Shown here piece after piece: positions 1 through 8,847 of a stretch of DNA of 64,000 nt (within the stretch, counting starts at the first letter, position 1; each line of letters starts with the position of its first letter). The stretch comes from Pacificitalea manganoxidans. Its GTDB lineage: Bacteria > Pseudomonadota > Alphaproteobacteria > Rhodobacterales > Rhodobacteraceae. The position numbers were made by a program, and so were the translations under genes. Location: NCBI RefSeq assembly GCF_002504165.1, contig NZ_CP021404.1, positions 1,240,001 to 1,304,000 on the forward strand, given 5' to 3'. Below the pieces are notes generated by a model, which ran no database searches, had not been told where the DNA came from, and worked only from the letters and a program-made list of their open reading frames with translations.

Positions 1-726
1 AAACTGACCAAGCCATACCAGCGCGGGCTCGCCGCCTCTGAAATCCACGACATCCTGCGGGACGAGATCCTGACGCTGACGCTTGAACCGGGCTCACCGC
101 TGGACGAGGTCGGACTTTCCAAGCGTTTCGCGGTGTCGCGCTCGCCTATTCGGGAAGCGCTCTATCGACTGACGTCAAATCGACTGGCCCAACGGTTGCC
201 TAACCGGTCAACCATCGTCGCACCGGTCGATCTCACGCATTTTCCCGAATTCATTCAGGCGCTTGATGTGCAGCAGCGCCTTGCGACCCGGCTGGCGGCG
301 CAGAACCGCACAGTCGAAGATATTGCCCGGCTGCGCGAGCTGGCGGATGCCTTCAACCTTTATATCGAAGAGACCGACGCACTGCAGATCATGCAGGCGA
401 ACTTTGCCTTTCACGTCGCCATCGCGGAGGCGGGGCGCAACCCGTATGTGGTCCGGCAATACCGGGTGCTGCTGTCCGAGGCGCGGCGTTTGCTGCATAT
501 TCACGTGCGGTTTCTCCACGCGGCGAACCGCAAACATGTGATGCGCGACCAGCACCATGATTTCGTCGACGCGATCGAGGCGCAGGACGTCCAGCAGGCA
601 GATGCCATCGCGCACGCCCATTCGATGCAGTTTCACGACCGCTTTCTTGCGGCGCTCAACCATGTCCCCGACGACAGCTTTGACATCGGCAACCCGCCTG
701 CGGTTACCCCGAAAGGGGGGGACTGA
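1..726 (+). CDS. GntR-family transcriptional regulator, FCD (FadR-like) type, 5' partial
   Basis: The reading frame is open from the first base, so the true start lies upstream; 241 residues are visible. The N-terminal part is a winged helix-turn-helix (segment FAVSRSPIREAL at about residues 42-53, the GntR recognition helix), followed by an all-helical FCD ligand-binding domain with the metal-binding His pattern typical of that class (NFAFHVAIA, then a late HAHSMQFHDRF). FCD regulators usually respond to carboxylic acids or amino acids. The gene ends one base before the GTG start of the enolase-superfamily gene, so it is probably co-transcribed with, and controls, the amino-acid transport/catabolism operon downstream. 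The ligand cannot be told from sequence. Confidence 0.85.
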   Translation, partial: KLTKPYQRGLAASEIHDILRDEILTLTLEPGSPLDEVGLSKRFAVSRSPIREALYRLTSNRLAQRLPNRSTIVAPVDLTHFPEFIQALDVQQRLATRLAAQNRTVEDIARLRELADAFNLYIEETDALQIMQANFAFHVAIAEAGRNPYVVRQYRVLLSEARRLLHIHVRFLHAANRKHVMRDQHHDFVDAIEAQDVQQADAIAHAHSMQFHDRFLAALNHVPDDSFDIGNPPAVTPKGGD

Positions 727-727
727 C

Positions 728-1882
728 GTGCCCCGCATCACCCGCGCCACCCTTGCGACCCATGCAAACGACCTCGGCGGCAAGCTTTGGAATCCGGCGA
801 TACGGTGGACCGTGAAACATGCGGTTTTCGTGGTTCTCGAGGATGATGCAGGCAATACGGGTTTGGGAGAATGCTGGTGTTTCGACACCGCTCCGGAGGC
901 GTTGCTGGCTTTCCTGCGCACTGAGGTTTTGCCGCATTTCGAAGGCGTGGATCTGGCGCATGTCGAAGGCATCACCAACCGTCTGATCGACCGCGCCACG
1001 CTGACCGCGCGCCACGGGATATTGACGTCGGCGTTGGCGGGCATCGACTTGGCGGTCTGGGACCTGCGCAGCCAGCAGGATGGGCTGCCCCTGTGGCGCA
1101 AACTCAACGCAAACGGCAGCGGCACCACATCGCTATACGCAAGTGGCGGACTTTACGGTCAGGACAAGACGGTTCACGACCTCGCCCGCGAAATGGCGGG
1201 ATTTGCCGCGCAAGGATTTGGGCTGAGCAAGATGAAGATCGGCGGTTTGTCGATGGACGAAGACCTTGCCCGGGTCCATGCCGCTCTGGCCGCGATGCCA
1301 GCAGACGCGAAACTGATCGTCGACGGGGTCTACTCCTACTCCGCCCAAGAGGCGCGCCAAATCTACGAGGCCCTGCCCGAAGGTCGCATTGAGGCGTTTC
1401 AATCTCCGGTCAAGGCCTTTGACTTCGCAGGCATGGCTGAATTGTCACGCGCCGGCGTTCCGGTGATGGCGCTGGAGGCCGAATATCGCCGCGAAGTGCA
1501 TGCGATGCTGGTGCACGAGGCGCAAATCGCCTTCCTGCAGACCGCTCCGATCGCCAGCGGCGGCGTGACCGGTGTCCGCGCGCTCGCCGATCTATGCTCT
1601 GGCACGCGCACGCGGTTGTCGCTGGAAGTGTCGTCGACCGGTGTCGCCCTGATGGCCGCATGCCACATCGCCGCCGCCGAACCTCTTGTGGCGCATGTGG
1701 AATATCACTCCGTCCATCAGGTGTATTTCAAAGAATTCGGGTTGGGCCCGGGCTTCGACCCCCGGACATTCACCTTGCCAGGCTCACCCGGGCTCGGCGT
1801 CTCGCTGCCGGAGCCGGAACTGTCGGCAGCCAATTACGGAAACGCGCCAGCCGCGTTCCAAGAACCGCAAAAGCGGCCATGA
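728..1882 (+). CDS. Enolase-superfamily (mandelate racemase/muconate lactonizing) protein
   Basis: A 384-residue protein with the two-domain enolase-superfamily layout: N-terminal capping domain, then a TIM barrel carrying KMKIGG (the KxK strand-2 motif), LIVDGVYSYS (Asp ligand, but DGV instead of the usual DAN), EAFQSP (Glu) and MALEAE (Glu ligand). The strand-6 and strand-7 bases of the mandelate-racemase subgroup (Asp, then His) are not obvious: the equivalent stretches read APIASGGVTG and SLEVSSTG, so the chemistry may be unusual. The GTG start follows a strong AAAGGGGGG ribosome site one base after the regulator stop. Enolase-superfamily members include proline-betaine epimerases and a cis-3-hydroxyproline dehydratase; with the OCD and ProC-like genes below, a hydroxyproline or related imino-acid substrate is possible but unproven. 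Confidence 0.75.
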   Translation: MPRITRATLATHANDLGGKLWNPAIRWTVKHAVFVVLEDDAGNTGLGECWCFDTAPEALLAFLRTEVLPHFEGVDLAHVEGITNRLIDRATLTARHGILTSALAGIDLAVWDLRSQQDGLPLWRKLNANGSGTTSLYASGGLYGQDKTVHDLAREMAGFAAQGFGLSKMKIGGLSMDEDLARVHAALAAMPADAKLIVDGVYSYSAQEARQIYEALPEGRIEAFQSPVKAFDFAGMAELSRAGVPVMALEAEYRREVHAMLVHEAQIAFLQTAPIASGGVTGVRALADLCSGTRTRLSLEVSSTGVALMAACHIAAAEPLVAHVEYHSVHQVYFKEFGLGPGFDPRTFTLPGSPGLGVSLPEPELSAANYGNAPAAFQEPQKRP

Positions 1883-1910
1883 CTCAAACTTTCCACAGAC
1901 GGAGAAAACA

Positions 1911-2945
1911 ATGACCAATTCCTTCATCAAACTTGCGGGCGCCGCGGCGCTTGCGCTGTCGGGCGTCACCGCCGCGAGCGCGCAAGAGGCCAATGTGCTC
2001 GATACCATCAAAGAGCGCGACAGCCTGCTGTGCACCGGCCATAACGGCAGCTATCTGGGCTTTGCCGAAGTTGATGGCGAAGGCGCGTGGCAGGGCTTTG
2101 ACATCGAATTCTGCAAGGCGTTGGCCACCGCGATCCTTGGCAGCCCCGACAAGCTTCAGGTGATCCCCGTCAGCTTTGCCCAGCGTTTTCCGGCGCTGCA
2201 ATCGGGCGATGTCGATGTGATCATCAAGGTCACCGGCTGGACGCAATCGCGCGACACCGATCTTGGCCTGCAATATTCGCGCCCCTATTTCATCGGCCCG
2301 TTCTACACGATGGCCAAGACCGAGCTGGGCGCTCAAACGATCGCAGATCTCGACGGCGGCGTGTTCTGCGTCAACGCCGGCACCACGGTCGAGCGGGTTT
2401 TGGCGGATTACATGGAAGTCAACGGCGTCACCTACGAGCCGCTGGCCTTTGAAAAGGGCGAAGAGCTGCGCGCGGCATTCTACAACGGTCGCTGTGATGC
2501 CATCGCGGGCTTCGGCCCGTTCCTGTCGGCCACCCGCGTCAATGCCCCCGATCCCGAAGCCTTCACCATCCTTGGCGACGTGATGAAGCTGGAGCCCGAA
2601 GGTATCGTCGTCCGTCAGGGTCAGGACGATTTCCTTGATGTCATCAACTGGATGGTCAGCGCCCTGCTGATGGCCGAGGAAAACGGCATCACCCAGGCCA
2701 ATGTCGATGACATGAAAGCCAACCCGCCGTCGCCCACCATCGAGCGTCTGCTGGGTGTCACCCCCGGTGTAGGCGAGCGCATGGGGCTGAGCGATGACTG
2801 GGCCTACAACGTGATCAAAACCGTCGGCAACTACGGCGAAATCTATGATCGCACCGTTGGCGAAGGGTCGCGCTACAAACTGCCGCGCGGCCTGAACAAT
2901 CTGTGGAACAACGGCGGCGTGCTTTACCCGCTGGTTCTGGACTAA
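1911..2945 (+). CDS. Amino-acid ABC transporter, periplasmic substrate-binding protein (AapJ/BztA-like)
   Basis: A 344-residue family 3 solute-binding protein. The N-terminus is a Sec signal peptide (about residues 1-24, ending ASA before QEANVL). The lobe-1 segments GFDIEFCKALATAI, SGDVDVI and WTQSRDTDLGLQYSRPYF are typical of the polar amino-acid binders AapJ/BztA, which are longer than single-ligand binders. It lies directly upstream of two permeases and an ATPase of the same type, so it delivers an amino acid to that importer. The start is fixed by AGACGGAG about 8 bases upstream. The specific ligand is unknown; the neighbouring enzymes suggest a cyclic or non-standard amino acid. Confidence 0.9.
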   Translation: MTNSFIKLAGAAALALSGVTAASAQEANVLDTIKERDSLLCTGHNGSYLGFAEVDGEGAWQGFDIEFCKALATAILGSPDKLQVIPVSFAQRFPALQSGDVDVIIKVTGWTQSRDTDLGLQYSRPYFIGPFYTMAKTELGAQTIADLDGGVFCVNAGTTVERVLADYMEVNGVTYEPLAFEKGEELRAAFYNGRCDAIAGFGPFLSATRVNAPDPEAFTILGDVMKLEPEGIVVRQGQDDFLDVINWMVSALLMAEENGITQANVDDMKANPPSPTIERLLGVTPGVGERMGLSDDWAYNVIKTVGNYGEIYDRTVGEGSRYKLPRGLNNLWNNGGVLYPLVLD

Positions 2946-2953
2946 CCGAAGTC

Positions 2954-2982
2954 GAAGAGCCGCCCGCACGGGGCGGCTCTTC
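2954..2982 (+). terminator. Intercistronic hairpin after the binding-protein gene
   Basis: A perfect 12-bp stem (GAAGAGCCGCCC paired with GGGCGGCTCTTC) with a 5-base loop lies 9 bases after the stop of the binding-protein gene and 20 bases before the first permease. There is no T-run, so it is more likely an mRNA 3'-end stabiliser or partial terminator that keeps binding-protein expression above permease expression. Confidence 0.6.
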
Positions 2983-3002
2983 CCTCAGTCGGAAAAGCAT
3001 TC

Positions 3003-4139
3003 ATGCAACAGATCCTCGCATCACGCCGCTTCAGACGGGTGGCGATTCAGGCCGGTTTCATCGCCCTCATCATATTGGTGACCGTTGGCCTCGTCGTGAC
3101 CACACAGCGCAACATCGTCGCTCAGGGTATCGCCACCGGGTTTGGCTTTCTCGAACGCACGACCGGCTGGCCGATCAACTTTTCAGTGATCGAGGTCAGC
3201 GCGCGGTCGACCTATGCGCGGATCATCCTGGCCGGGCTGCTCAACACCATGTTGGTCGGCTTTCTGACGCTGTTCTTTGCCTCCATCCTCGGCGTGATCC
3301 TCGCGCTGCTCCGGGTGTCGCGCAACACGCTCATGCGGCTGGTCGGCACCACCTATATCGAGGTGTTTCGCAATGTGCCCGTCGTGTTGCAGGTGTTCTT
3401 TTGGTACGCTGTCCTGACCCATCTGCCCGGCCCGAGAGAGGCGCACAGCCTTGCCGGTGTCGCGATGTTGTCGAACCGCGGGATCGTGCTGCCGGGCTTT
3501 ACCTTCGTGGAAAACGGGTTGGTTTATCTGGCGCTTGGGGTCGTGGCTGCCGGTCTCTGGCTGTGGCTGACGCGCGAACGGCTGGGCCGTGCCATCCGCT
3601 TTGGTGTCGGGTTTGGCGGGGTTGCAGTGCTGTTCTTGACGCTGGTCGTGCTGGGCCATGAGGCGGGCACGCCGATCCTGTCGCTGCCGGAGCTTAAAGG
3701 TCTGCGCATTGCCGGTGGCGTGACGTTGAAGCCGGAAATGACGGCGCTTGTCGTGGGCCTCGTGCTGTTCGGCGCCGCCTATATCGGCGAGATCATCCGC
3801 GGCGGTCTGATCTCCGTTGACCGGGGCAAGCTGGAGGCAGGGCGCGCCCTGGGCCTCAGCGCCTTTCAGATCAACCGCCTGATCCTTGTGCCGCTGGCGC
3901 TGCGCGCCTCGCTGCCGTCGCTGACCAACCAGTATGTCTGGCTGATGAAAGCAACGACCGTGGGCCTTGCCGTAGGCTACCCCGATTATTTTGCCGTGAT
4001 TTCGACCTCGATCAACCAAAGCGGCCAGACACTCGAACTTCTGGCGCTGCTGATGGGTGGGTTCATCGTGCTCAACTACTCGATTGCCTTTGTGATGAAC
4101 GCGATCAACGACCGTATCAAGATCAAGGGGAGAAGTTGA
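3003..4139 (+). CDS. Amino-acid ABC transporter permease (AapQ/BztB-like)
   Basis: A 378-residue inner-membrane permease of the His/Glu/Gln/Arg family. Hydrophobic segments start at about residue 12, and a long insertion between the first transmembrane helices, including a periplasmic loop, is characteristic of AapQ/BztB. The C-terminal part has the EAA-type coupling motif (AGRALGLSAFQINRLILVPLALR) that docks on the ATPase, preceded by IGEIIRGGL. It starts 57 bases after the binding-protein stop and is followed after one base by its partner permease. Confidence 0.9.
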   Translation: MQQILASRRFRRVAIQAGFIALIILVTVGLVVTTQRNIVAQGIATGFGFLERTTGWPINFSVIEVSARSTYARIILAGLLNTMLVGFLTLFFASILGVILALLRVSRNTLMRLVGTTYIEVFRNVPVVLQVFFWYAVLTHLPGPREAHSLAGVAMLSNRGIVLPGFTFVENGLVYLALGVVAAGLWLWLTRERLGRAIRFGVGFGGVAVLFLTLVVLGHEAGTPILSLPELKGLRIAGGVTLKPEMTALVVGLVLFGAAYIGEIIRGGLISVDRGKLEAGRALGLSAFQINRLILVPLALRASLPSLTNQYVWLMKATTVGLAVGYPDYFAVISTSINQSGQTLELLALLMGGFIVLNYSIAFVMNAINDRIKIKGRS

Positions 4140-4140
4140 G

Positions 4141-5220
4141 ATGAGCCTTGCCCTCGACAATCCGGGAAACGCGACAGGCTTTCTCGCCCGGCTGCGCAAA
4201 AACTTCTTTGCCACCAAATTCGATGGCGTCATGTCGGTGGCCTTTGGCGCGCTGATCGTCTGGCTGCTCATGTCGATCGCCGACTGGGCGATCTTTGACG
4301 CGATCTTCCGGCTCGAAAACCGCGATCAATGCACTTATGACGCCGGGGCCTGCTGGGCAGTGATCGAAAGCCGGGGTCGGCTGATCATGTTCGGGCTCTA
4401 TCCTTACGCCGAACAGTGGCGCTCGACCTTGGCGTGCCTTGTCATCATCGTAACGATGGTTTTGTCCTGCGTGCCTTTGTTCTGGTCGATCCGGCGGTTG
4501 CCGATGCTCTGGGTAGGCGGCTTTGCCATCTTCGTTTTGCTGATGCGCGGCGGGTTCTGGAACATGCCGCTGGTCACATCTGAACAGTGGGGCGGTCTGG
4601 CGCTGACCCTGTTCATCTTTTCGGCGGTCTTCGTCATCGGGATGCCCTTGGCGGTGCTGTTCGCGCTGGCGCGGCGCTCTGACTTGCCGGTGATTGCCAA
4701 GGCCTTCGGCCTGTTGATCGACTTCGTCCGCTCGCTGCCTTTGCTGACGATCCTGTTTGCCGCCGCCGTGGTGGTGCCGCTGATTGCTCCCGAAGCGTTG
4801 CAGGGCAACAAGCTGATGCGCGTGGTGGTGGCATTCGCGGTGTTCTTTGCCGCCTATCAGGCCGAGATCATCCGCGCCGGGCTGCAATCCACCTCCGCCG
4901 GGCAGGAAGAGGCTGCCGTCGCGCTAGGGATGCCCTATTGGTCTTTGGTGGCCGACATCCTGCTGCCGCAGGCATTCCGCAACACGCTGCCCTCGACGAT
5001 CAACCAGGCGGTCATCACCTTCAAGGAAACCTCGATCGTGACCTTTGTTGGTTTCTTCGAGCTTATGGCCTCGGGCAATGCCGCCATCGGCACAGGCGAA
5101 TGGGGCAACCAATATGTCGAGGTCTATATTTTCCTCGCCTTCATCTACTTCATTTTCGTCTTCGGACTGTCGCGTTATGGCGCGTGGCTGGAAACCCGCA
5201 TGAGGCTCGGACATGGCTGA
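4141..5220 (+). CDS. Amino-acid ABC transporter permease (AapM/BztC-like)
   Basis: A 359-residue second permease. It keeps the long N-terminal cytoplasmic/first-helix region seen in AapM/BztC, a Cys-containing periplasmic loop (DQCTYDAGACWAVIES), and the coupling loop AAVALGMPYWSLVADILLPQA near residue 260. It starts one base after the first permease stop, and its 3' end overlaps the ATPase start by 8 bases, so translation is coupled. It should form a heterodimeric channel with the preceding protein. Confidence 0.9.
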   Translation: MSLALDNPGNATGFLARLRKNFFATKFDGVMSVAFGALIVWLLMSIADWAIFDAIFRLENRDQCTYDAGACWAVIESRGRLIMFGLYPYAEQWRSTLACLVIIVTMVLSCVPLFWSIRRLPMLWVGGFAIFVLLMRGGFWNMPLVTSEQWGGLALTLFIFSAVFVIGMPLAVLFALARRSDLPVIAKAFGLLIDFVRSLPLLTILFAAAVVVPLIAPEALQGNKLMRVVVAFAVFFAAYQAEIIRAGLQSTSAGQEEAAVALGMPYWSLVADILLPQAFRNTLPSTINQAVITFKETSIVTFVGFFELMASGNAAIGTGEWGNQYVEVYIFLAFIYFIFVFGLSRYGAWLETRMRLGHG

Positions 5221-5950
5221 TCCCGCAATCCATATTCAATCCGTCGATAAATATTACGGCGACTATCACGCGCTGCGCGACATCAATCTTGATGTGCCTG
5301 ATGGCCAGACGCTGGTGATCTGTGGCCCGTCCGGGTCGGGCAAATCCACTCTAATCCGCTGTATCAACGGGCTGGAAACCTATGCGTCGGGCACGGTCGA
5401 GGTTCTGGGCCTTGCCGTGGGCGATGACCGGCACTTGTGCAATTTGGTGCGCAAACAGGTCGGCATGGTGTTTCAGAACTTCAACCTGTTTCCGCATCTG
5501 ACGATTTTAGAGAACTGCGTGCTGCCGCAGATCCGCGCCATTGGCAAAGACCGCGCTGCCGCCACCGAAGAGGCGCTGTCGCAACTGGCCAAGATGCAGG
5601 TGCAGGAGCATGTCGACAAATACCCCGATCAGCTTTCGGGAGGTCAGCAGCAACGGGTGGCTCTGGCGCGCGCGCTTTGTCTGAAGCCAAAGATCATGCT
5701 GTTTGACGAGCCGACCTCGGCGCTTGATCCGGAAATGATCTCGGAAGTGCTGGACGTCATGCAGGCCCTCGCGCGCGAGGATATGACCATCATCTGCGTC
5801 ACCCATGAAATGGGCTTTGCCCGTGCCGTGGCCGACCGGGTGATCCTGATGGCCGAAGGCCGGATCGTCGAAGAAGGCACAGCAGAGCAAATGTTTAACG
5901 CGCCGACCCATCAGATCACCCGCGATTTCATGAAAGCGGTGCAACGATGA
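5213..5950 (+). CDS. Amino-acid ABC transporter ATP-binding protein (AapP/GlnQ-like)
   Basis: A 245-residue ATPase with Walker A GPSGSGKST at residues 38-46, Q-loop NFNLFPH, signature LSGGQQQR, Walker B IMLFDEP, and switch His in CVTHEMGFA. This is the standard polar amino-acid transporter ATPase, powering the two permeases just upstream. It overlaps the preceding permease by 8 bases and the next gene by 4 (ATGA), which ties the transporter and the downstream enzymes into one operon. Confidence 0.93.
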   Translation: MADPAIHIQSVDKYYGDYHALRDINLDVPDGQTLVICGPSGSGKSTLIRCINGLETYASGTVEVLGLAVGDDRHLCNLVRKQVGMVFQNFNLFPHLTILENCVLPQIRAIGKDRAAATEEALSQLAKMQVQEHVDKYPDQLSGGQQQRVALARALCLKPKIMLFDEPTSALDPEMISEVLDVMQALAREDMTIICVTHEMGFARAVADRVILMAEGRIVEEGTAEQMFNAPTHQITRDFMKAVQR

Positions 5951-6873
5951 AACTGGTGACCCGCGCATCATATGGCGACCGCATCGACTGGACCCGGATC
6001 GTCGATGCCATCGCAGCGGGCCACCGGATGCCTCCCGCGCAAATCGAGGATGTCTTCCTCGGGCCGCCGGGGCGCACCCTGCTAAGCCGCGCGGCCTGGA
6101 TCGAAGGACTGGGCTATGGCGTCAAGAGCGTGACGGTCATGGCCGAGAATACGTCCCGTGGCCTGCCAACGGTCCAAGGCGCCATGTTGGTGTTCGAAGA
6201 CCGGGCCGGGGCGCTGATCGCCACCATCGAGAGCGCTTTGGTGACCGATCTGAAGACCGCCGCGGATTCCGCTCTTGGCGCGCGCCATCTGGCGCGACAG
6301 GACAGCAAGACGCTGCTGATCCTCGGGGCAGGGCAGGTGGCGCGCAACGTTGCCGCCGCCTATCGACAGATCTTCCCCGGTCTGGAGCGTATTCTGCTGT
6401 GGAACCGCACATCCGAAAAGGCCGCCGCGCTGGCCGCGGACCTCGCCGCCAGCGGGCTGCCTGCCGAAGCCGTGAGTGACGTTGCAAGTGCCGCAGCGCA
6501 AGCCGACATCATCGTCACCGCCACTATGTCGAGTGACCCGGTGCTGCACGGCGATTGGATCACCCCCGGCACGCATGTGGACCTGATAGGCGCCTTCCGC
6601 GCGGAAATGCGCGAAGCCGACGATGCGCTGCTGCAGAAAGCGCGGATCTTCGTCGATAGCCGCGACACCACGCTACACCACATCGGCGAACTCAAGATCC
6701 CGCTAGCAAGCGGCGCGATCACCGAGGCCGATGTTCTGGCCGATCTCTATCAACTCGATCAGGGCCATGCTGGGCGTACCGGCCCGGACGATATCACCGT
6801 TTTCAAGAATGGCGGCGGGGCGCATCTGGATCTGATGACCGCCTTCGCCATCCTTGGCGACGCCGACCGCTAA
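5947..6873 (+). CDS. Ornithine cyclodeaminase/mu-crystallin family protein (possible pyrroline-2-carboxylate reductase)
   Basis: A 308-residue protein with the family's N-terminal substrate domain and a Rossmann domain marked by LLILGAGQVARNVAAAY near residues 121-136 and the strand ending LLWNRTSEKA. Family members include ornithine cyclodeaminase, alanine dehydrogenase, ketimine reductase and delta-1-pyrroline-2-carboxylate reductase. Next to an enolase-superfamily gene and a ProC-like reductase, the last activity (making L-proline from the dehydration product of 3-hydroxyproline) is attractive, but sequence alone does not separate these. The start overlaps the ATPase stop by ATGA. Confidence 0.82.
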   Translation: MKLVTRASYGDRIDWTRIVDAIAAGHRMPPAQIEDVFLGPPGRTLLSRAAWIEGLGYGVKSVTVMAENTSRGLPTVQGAMLVFEDRAGALIATIESALVTDLKTAADSALGARHLARQDSKTLLILGAGQVARNVAAAYRQIFPGLERILLWNRTSEKAAALAADLAASGLPAEAVSDVASAAAQADIIVTATMSSDPVLHGDWITPGTHVDLIGAFRAEMREADDALLQKARIFVDSRDTTLHHIGELKIPLASGAITEADVLADLYQLDQGHAGRTGPDDITVFKNGGGAHLDLMTAFAILGDADR

Positions 6874-6896
6874 ACTGCTGAATAAGGATAAGATCC

Positions 6897-7823
6897 ATGT
6901 TGGATGAAAAACAGACTTCGCACGATGCCGAAGAAGATCCCCGCAACCTTGACACCAAGGTCTATGTGAACGGCGAGATCGTGCATCGCGACGAAGCGAA
7001 GGTATCGGTCTATGACAGCGGCTTCATGCTGGGTGACGGCATGTGGGAAGGGATGCGGCTTTACAACGGCAAATGGGCCTTCTTCGAAGAGCACATGGAT
7101 CGTTTCTTTGGCTCCTGCCACGCGGTGTCTTTGGATGTTGGCATGGACCGCGCCGGCATCCTCGATGCGCTGAACCGCACGGCAGAAGCGAACGGCATGA
7201 CGGACAACGCCCATTGCCGCCTGATGCTGACCCGGGGCAAGAAAGCCAAACCTTATCAGCACCCCTCGCTGAGCCGCAGCGGCCCGACGCTGGTGATCAT
7301 CATGGAACATTCCAAGCCTTCCGCTGCGTTGCAGACGCGCGGCATCACTCTGGCGACCGTTCCGCAGGTCCGTGGTCTGCCCATGAGCCAAGATGCCAAA
7401 TACAACAGCCACTCGAAACTGAACTGCGTATTGGCCTGCATCCAAGCCCAGCAGGTCGGTGCGGACGAAGGCCTGATGCTTGACCCGCATGGCTTCGTGA
7501 ACACGACCAACGCCTGCAACTTCTTCATCGTGCGAAAGGGCGCGGTTTGGACCTCGACCGGGGATTACTGCATGGCCGGGGTGACCCGCCAAAAGGTGAT
7601 CGACCTGTGCAAGGCCAACGACATCCCGGTCTATGAGCGCAACTATTCCCTTTATGAAACCTACAGCGCGGATGAGGCCTTCATGACCGGCACCTTTGGC
7701 GCCCAGACCCCGGTGGGCGTCATCGACGGCAAAAAAATCGGCAACGGCGAACGCCCCGTGATGGAACGCATTCAGGCCCTCTATAAGGATCTGATCCGCG
7801 CCGACACAGGAGCGACGCTGTGA
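6897..7823 (+). CDS. Class IV PLP-dependent aminotransferase (branched-chain/D-amino-acid type)
   Basis: A 308-residue fold-type IV transaminase. It shows YVNGEIVHRDEAKVSVYDSGFMLGDG at residues 23-48, the pattern around the Arg-Gly substrate loop (RLMLTRG), the Schiff-base lysine region QDAKYNSHSKLN (K168 or K174) and the phosphate-cup segment MLDPHGFVNTTNACNFF. It has an extra acidic N-terminal stretch of about 18 residues before the usual family start. It lies 23 bases after the OCD gene and overlaps the ProC-like gene by GTGA, so it probably deaminates the amino acid imported by this operon or an intermediate from it. The amino donor and its stereochemistry cannot be told. Confidence 0.85.
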   Translation: MLDEKQTSHDAEEDPRNLDTKVYVNGEIVHRDEAKVSVYDSGFMLGDGMWEGMRLYNGKWAFFEEHMDRFFGSCHAVSLDVGMDRAGILDALNRTAEANGMTDNAHCRLMLTRGKKAKPYQHPSLSRSGPTLVIIMEHSKPSAALQTRGITLATVPQVRGLPMSQDAKYNSHSKLNCVLACIQAQQVGADEGLMLDPHGFVNTTNACNFFIVRKGAVWTSTGDYCMAGVTRQKVIDLCKANDIPVYERNYSLYETYSADEAFMTGTFGAQTPVGVIDGKKIGNGERPVMERIQALYKDLIRADTGATL

Positions 7824-8632
7824 AGGCGATCAACGACCGCGGCATGGTCGTGATCGGCTGTGGGTTCATGGGCAAGGCGCTGCTGGAGGGCTGGCTTGCC
7901 AGCGGCGTCAAGCCTGAGGCCATCCATGTGCAAGACCCTGCACCCTCAGACTGGCTGAAGGCACAGACCGGGTTTCACCTGAACAAGGATCTTCCCGCCA
8001 ACCCTGCGGTTCTGGTCATCGCGACCAAGCCGCAGGTTCTGGCCGAAGTCCTGCCGCCGCTGGCGCATTTCGGTGACGGCGACACCATCGTCGTGACCAT
8101 CGCAACTGGCGCGCCGCTGGCCTATTACGAAGCGAGTTTTGGTGCGAAAACGCCAGTGGCCCGCGCCATGCCGAACCTGCCCGCCGCTGTCGGCGCAGGC
8201 GTGACCGTCTTTGCTTGCAACGCCAATGTCAGTGATGCCCAGGCCGAGCTCGTCGCCGATCTGTTCAACGCCGTCGGCACAGGGATCGCACTGGCGGACG
8301 AAGAGCAGATGCACGCCGTAACCGGCATCTCCGGTTCCGGCCCGGCCTATGTCTTTGCCATGGCCGAAGCCATGACCAAGGCCGGCGAAGCGATGGGATT
8401 GCCGAGGGATCTTGCCTCGACGCTTGCGGTGCACACCATCGCCGGTGCAGGCGCGATGATGCGTGAAGCAGACACCGAAGCCGGTGATCTTCGGCGTGCG
8501 GTCACCTCCAAGGGCGGCACCACGGCGGAAGCACTCAAGCACCTCATGGCCCCCGGAACTGGGCTATTCGACCTGATGGAAAAGGCCTCGGGCGCATCGC
8601 GCGACCGAAGCATCGAACTTAGCACGCCATAA
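7820..8632 (+). CDS. proC: Pyrroline-5-carboxylate reductase family protein (ProC-like)
   Basis: A 270-residue NAD(P)-dependent reductase. The N-terminal Rossmann motif is VVIGCGFMGKALLEGW at residues 11-26, and the C-terminal dimerisation domain carries GISGSGPAYVF and the signature RRAVTSKGGTTAEALK, both diagnostic of P5C reductase. It is normally the last step of proline synthesis; here it is the last gene of an amino-acid uptake operon with overlapping GTG start, so it may serve catabolic reduction of a cyclic imine rather than biosynthesis. A strong terminator follows. Confidence 0.85.
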   Translation: MKAINDRGMVVIGCGFMGKALLEGWLASGVKPEAIHVQDPAPSDWLKAQTGFHLNKDLPANPAVLVIATKPQVLAEVLPPLAHFGDGDTIVVTIATGAPLAYYEASFGAKTPVARAMPNLPAAVGAGVTVFACNANVSDAQAELVADLFNAVGTGIALADEEQMHAVTGISGSGPAYVFAMAEAMTKAGEAMGLPRDLASTLAVHTIAGAGAMMREADTEAGDLRRAVTSKGGTTAEALKHLMAPGTGLFDLMEKASGASRDRSIELSTP

Positions 8633-8664
8633 GCGCTCGATTGGGGCTTGAAGCCGGCACCACC

Positions 8665-8706
8665 ATCAGTGCCTCCAGACCCTAGGGTTTGGAGGCACTG
8701 ATTTTA
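8665..8706 (+). terminator. Rho-independent terminator of the amino-acid operon
   Basis: A 13-bp perfect stem (ATCAGTGCCTCCA paired with TGGAGGCACTGAT) that continues inward with further pairs, followed directly by TTTTAT. It lies 32 bases after the ProC-like stop and closes the first operon. Confidence 0.9.
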
Positions 8707-8847
8707 TCCGAGCGTCGTGCTTCACCATCGGAAAACGGAGCGATGACATACCCTCCGGAGCGCGGCCGCCCCGTAAGCGCTTGATCTGTTGGTAGCTCGC
8801 ATCGGCTGGGTTCAGTTCCCCTCGGGCGCGGCGATGCTTGCGCTTCC

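Noticed and set aside
1884-2969. Minus-strand open frame of 361 codons opposite the amino-acid binding protein
   Set aside because: It is a shadow of a complete binding-protein gene that has a signal peptide and correct ribosome site.
8775-8782. AAGCGCTT as a further copy of the AGCGCT operator
   Set aside because: It shares only the 6-base core, has no promoter around it and is expected by chance in GC-rich DNA.
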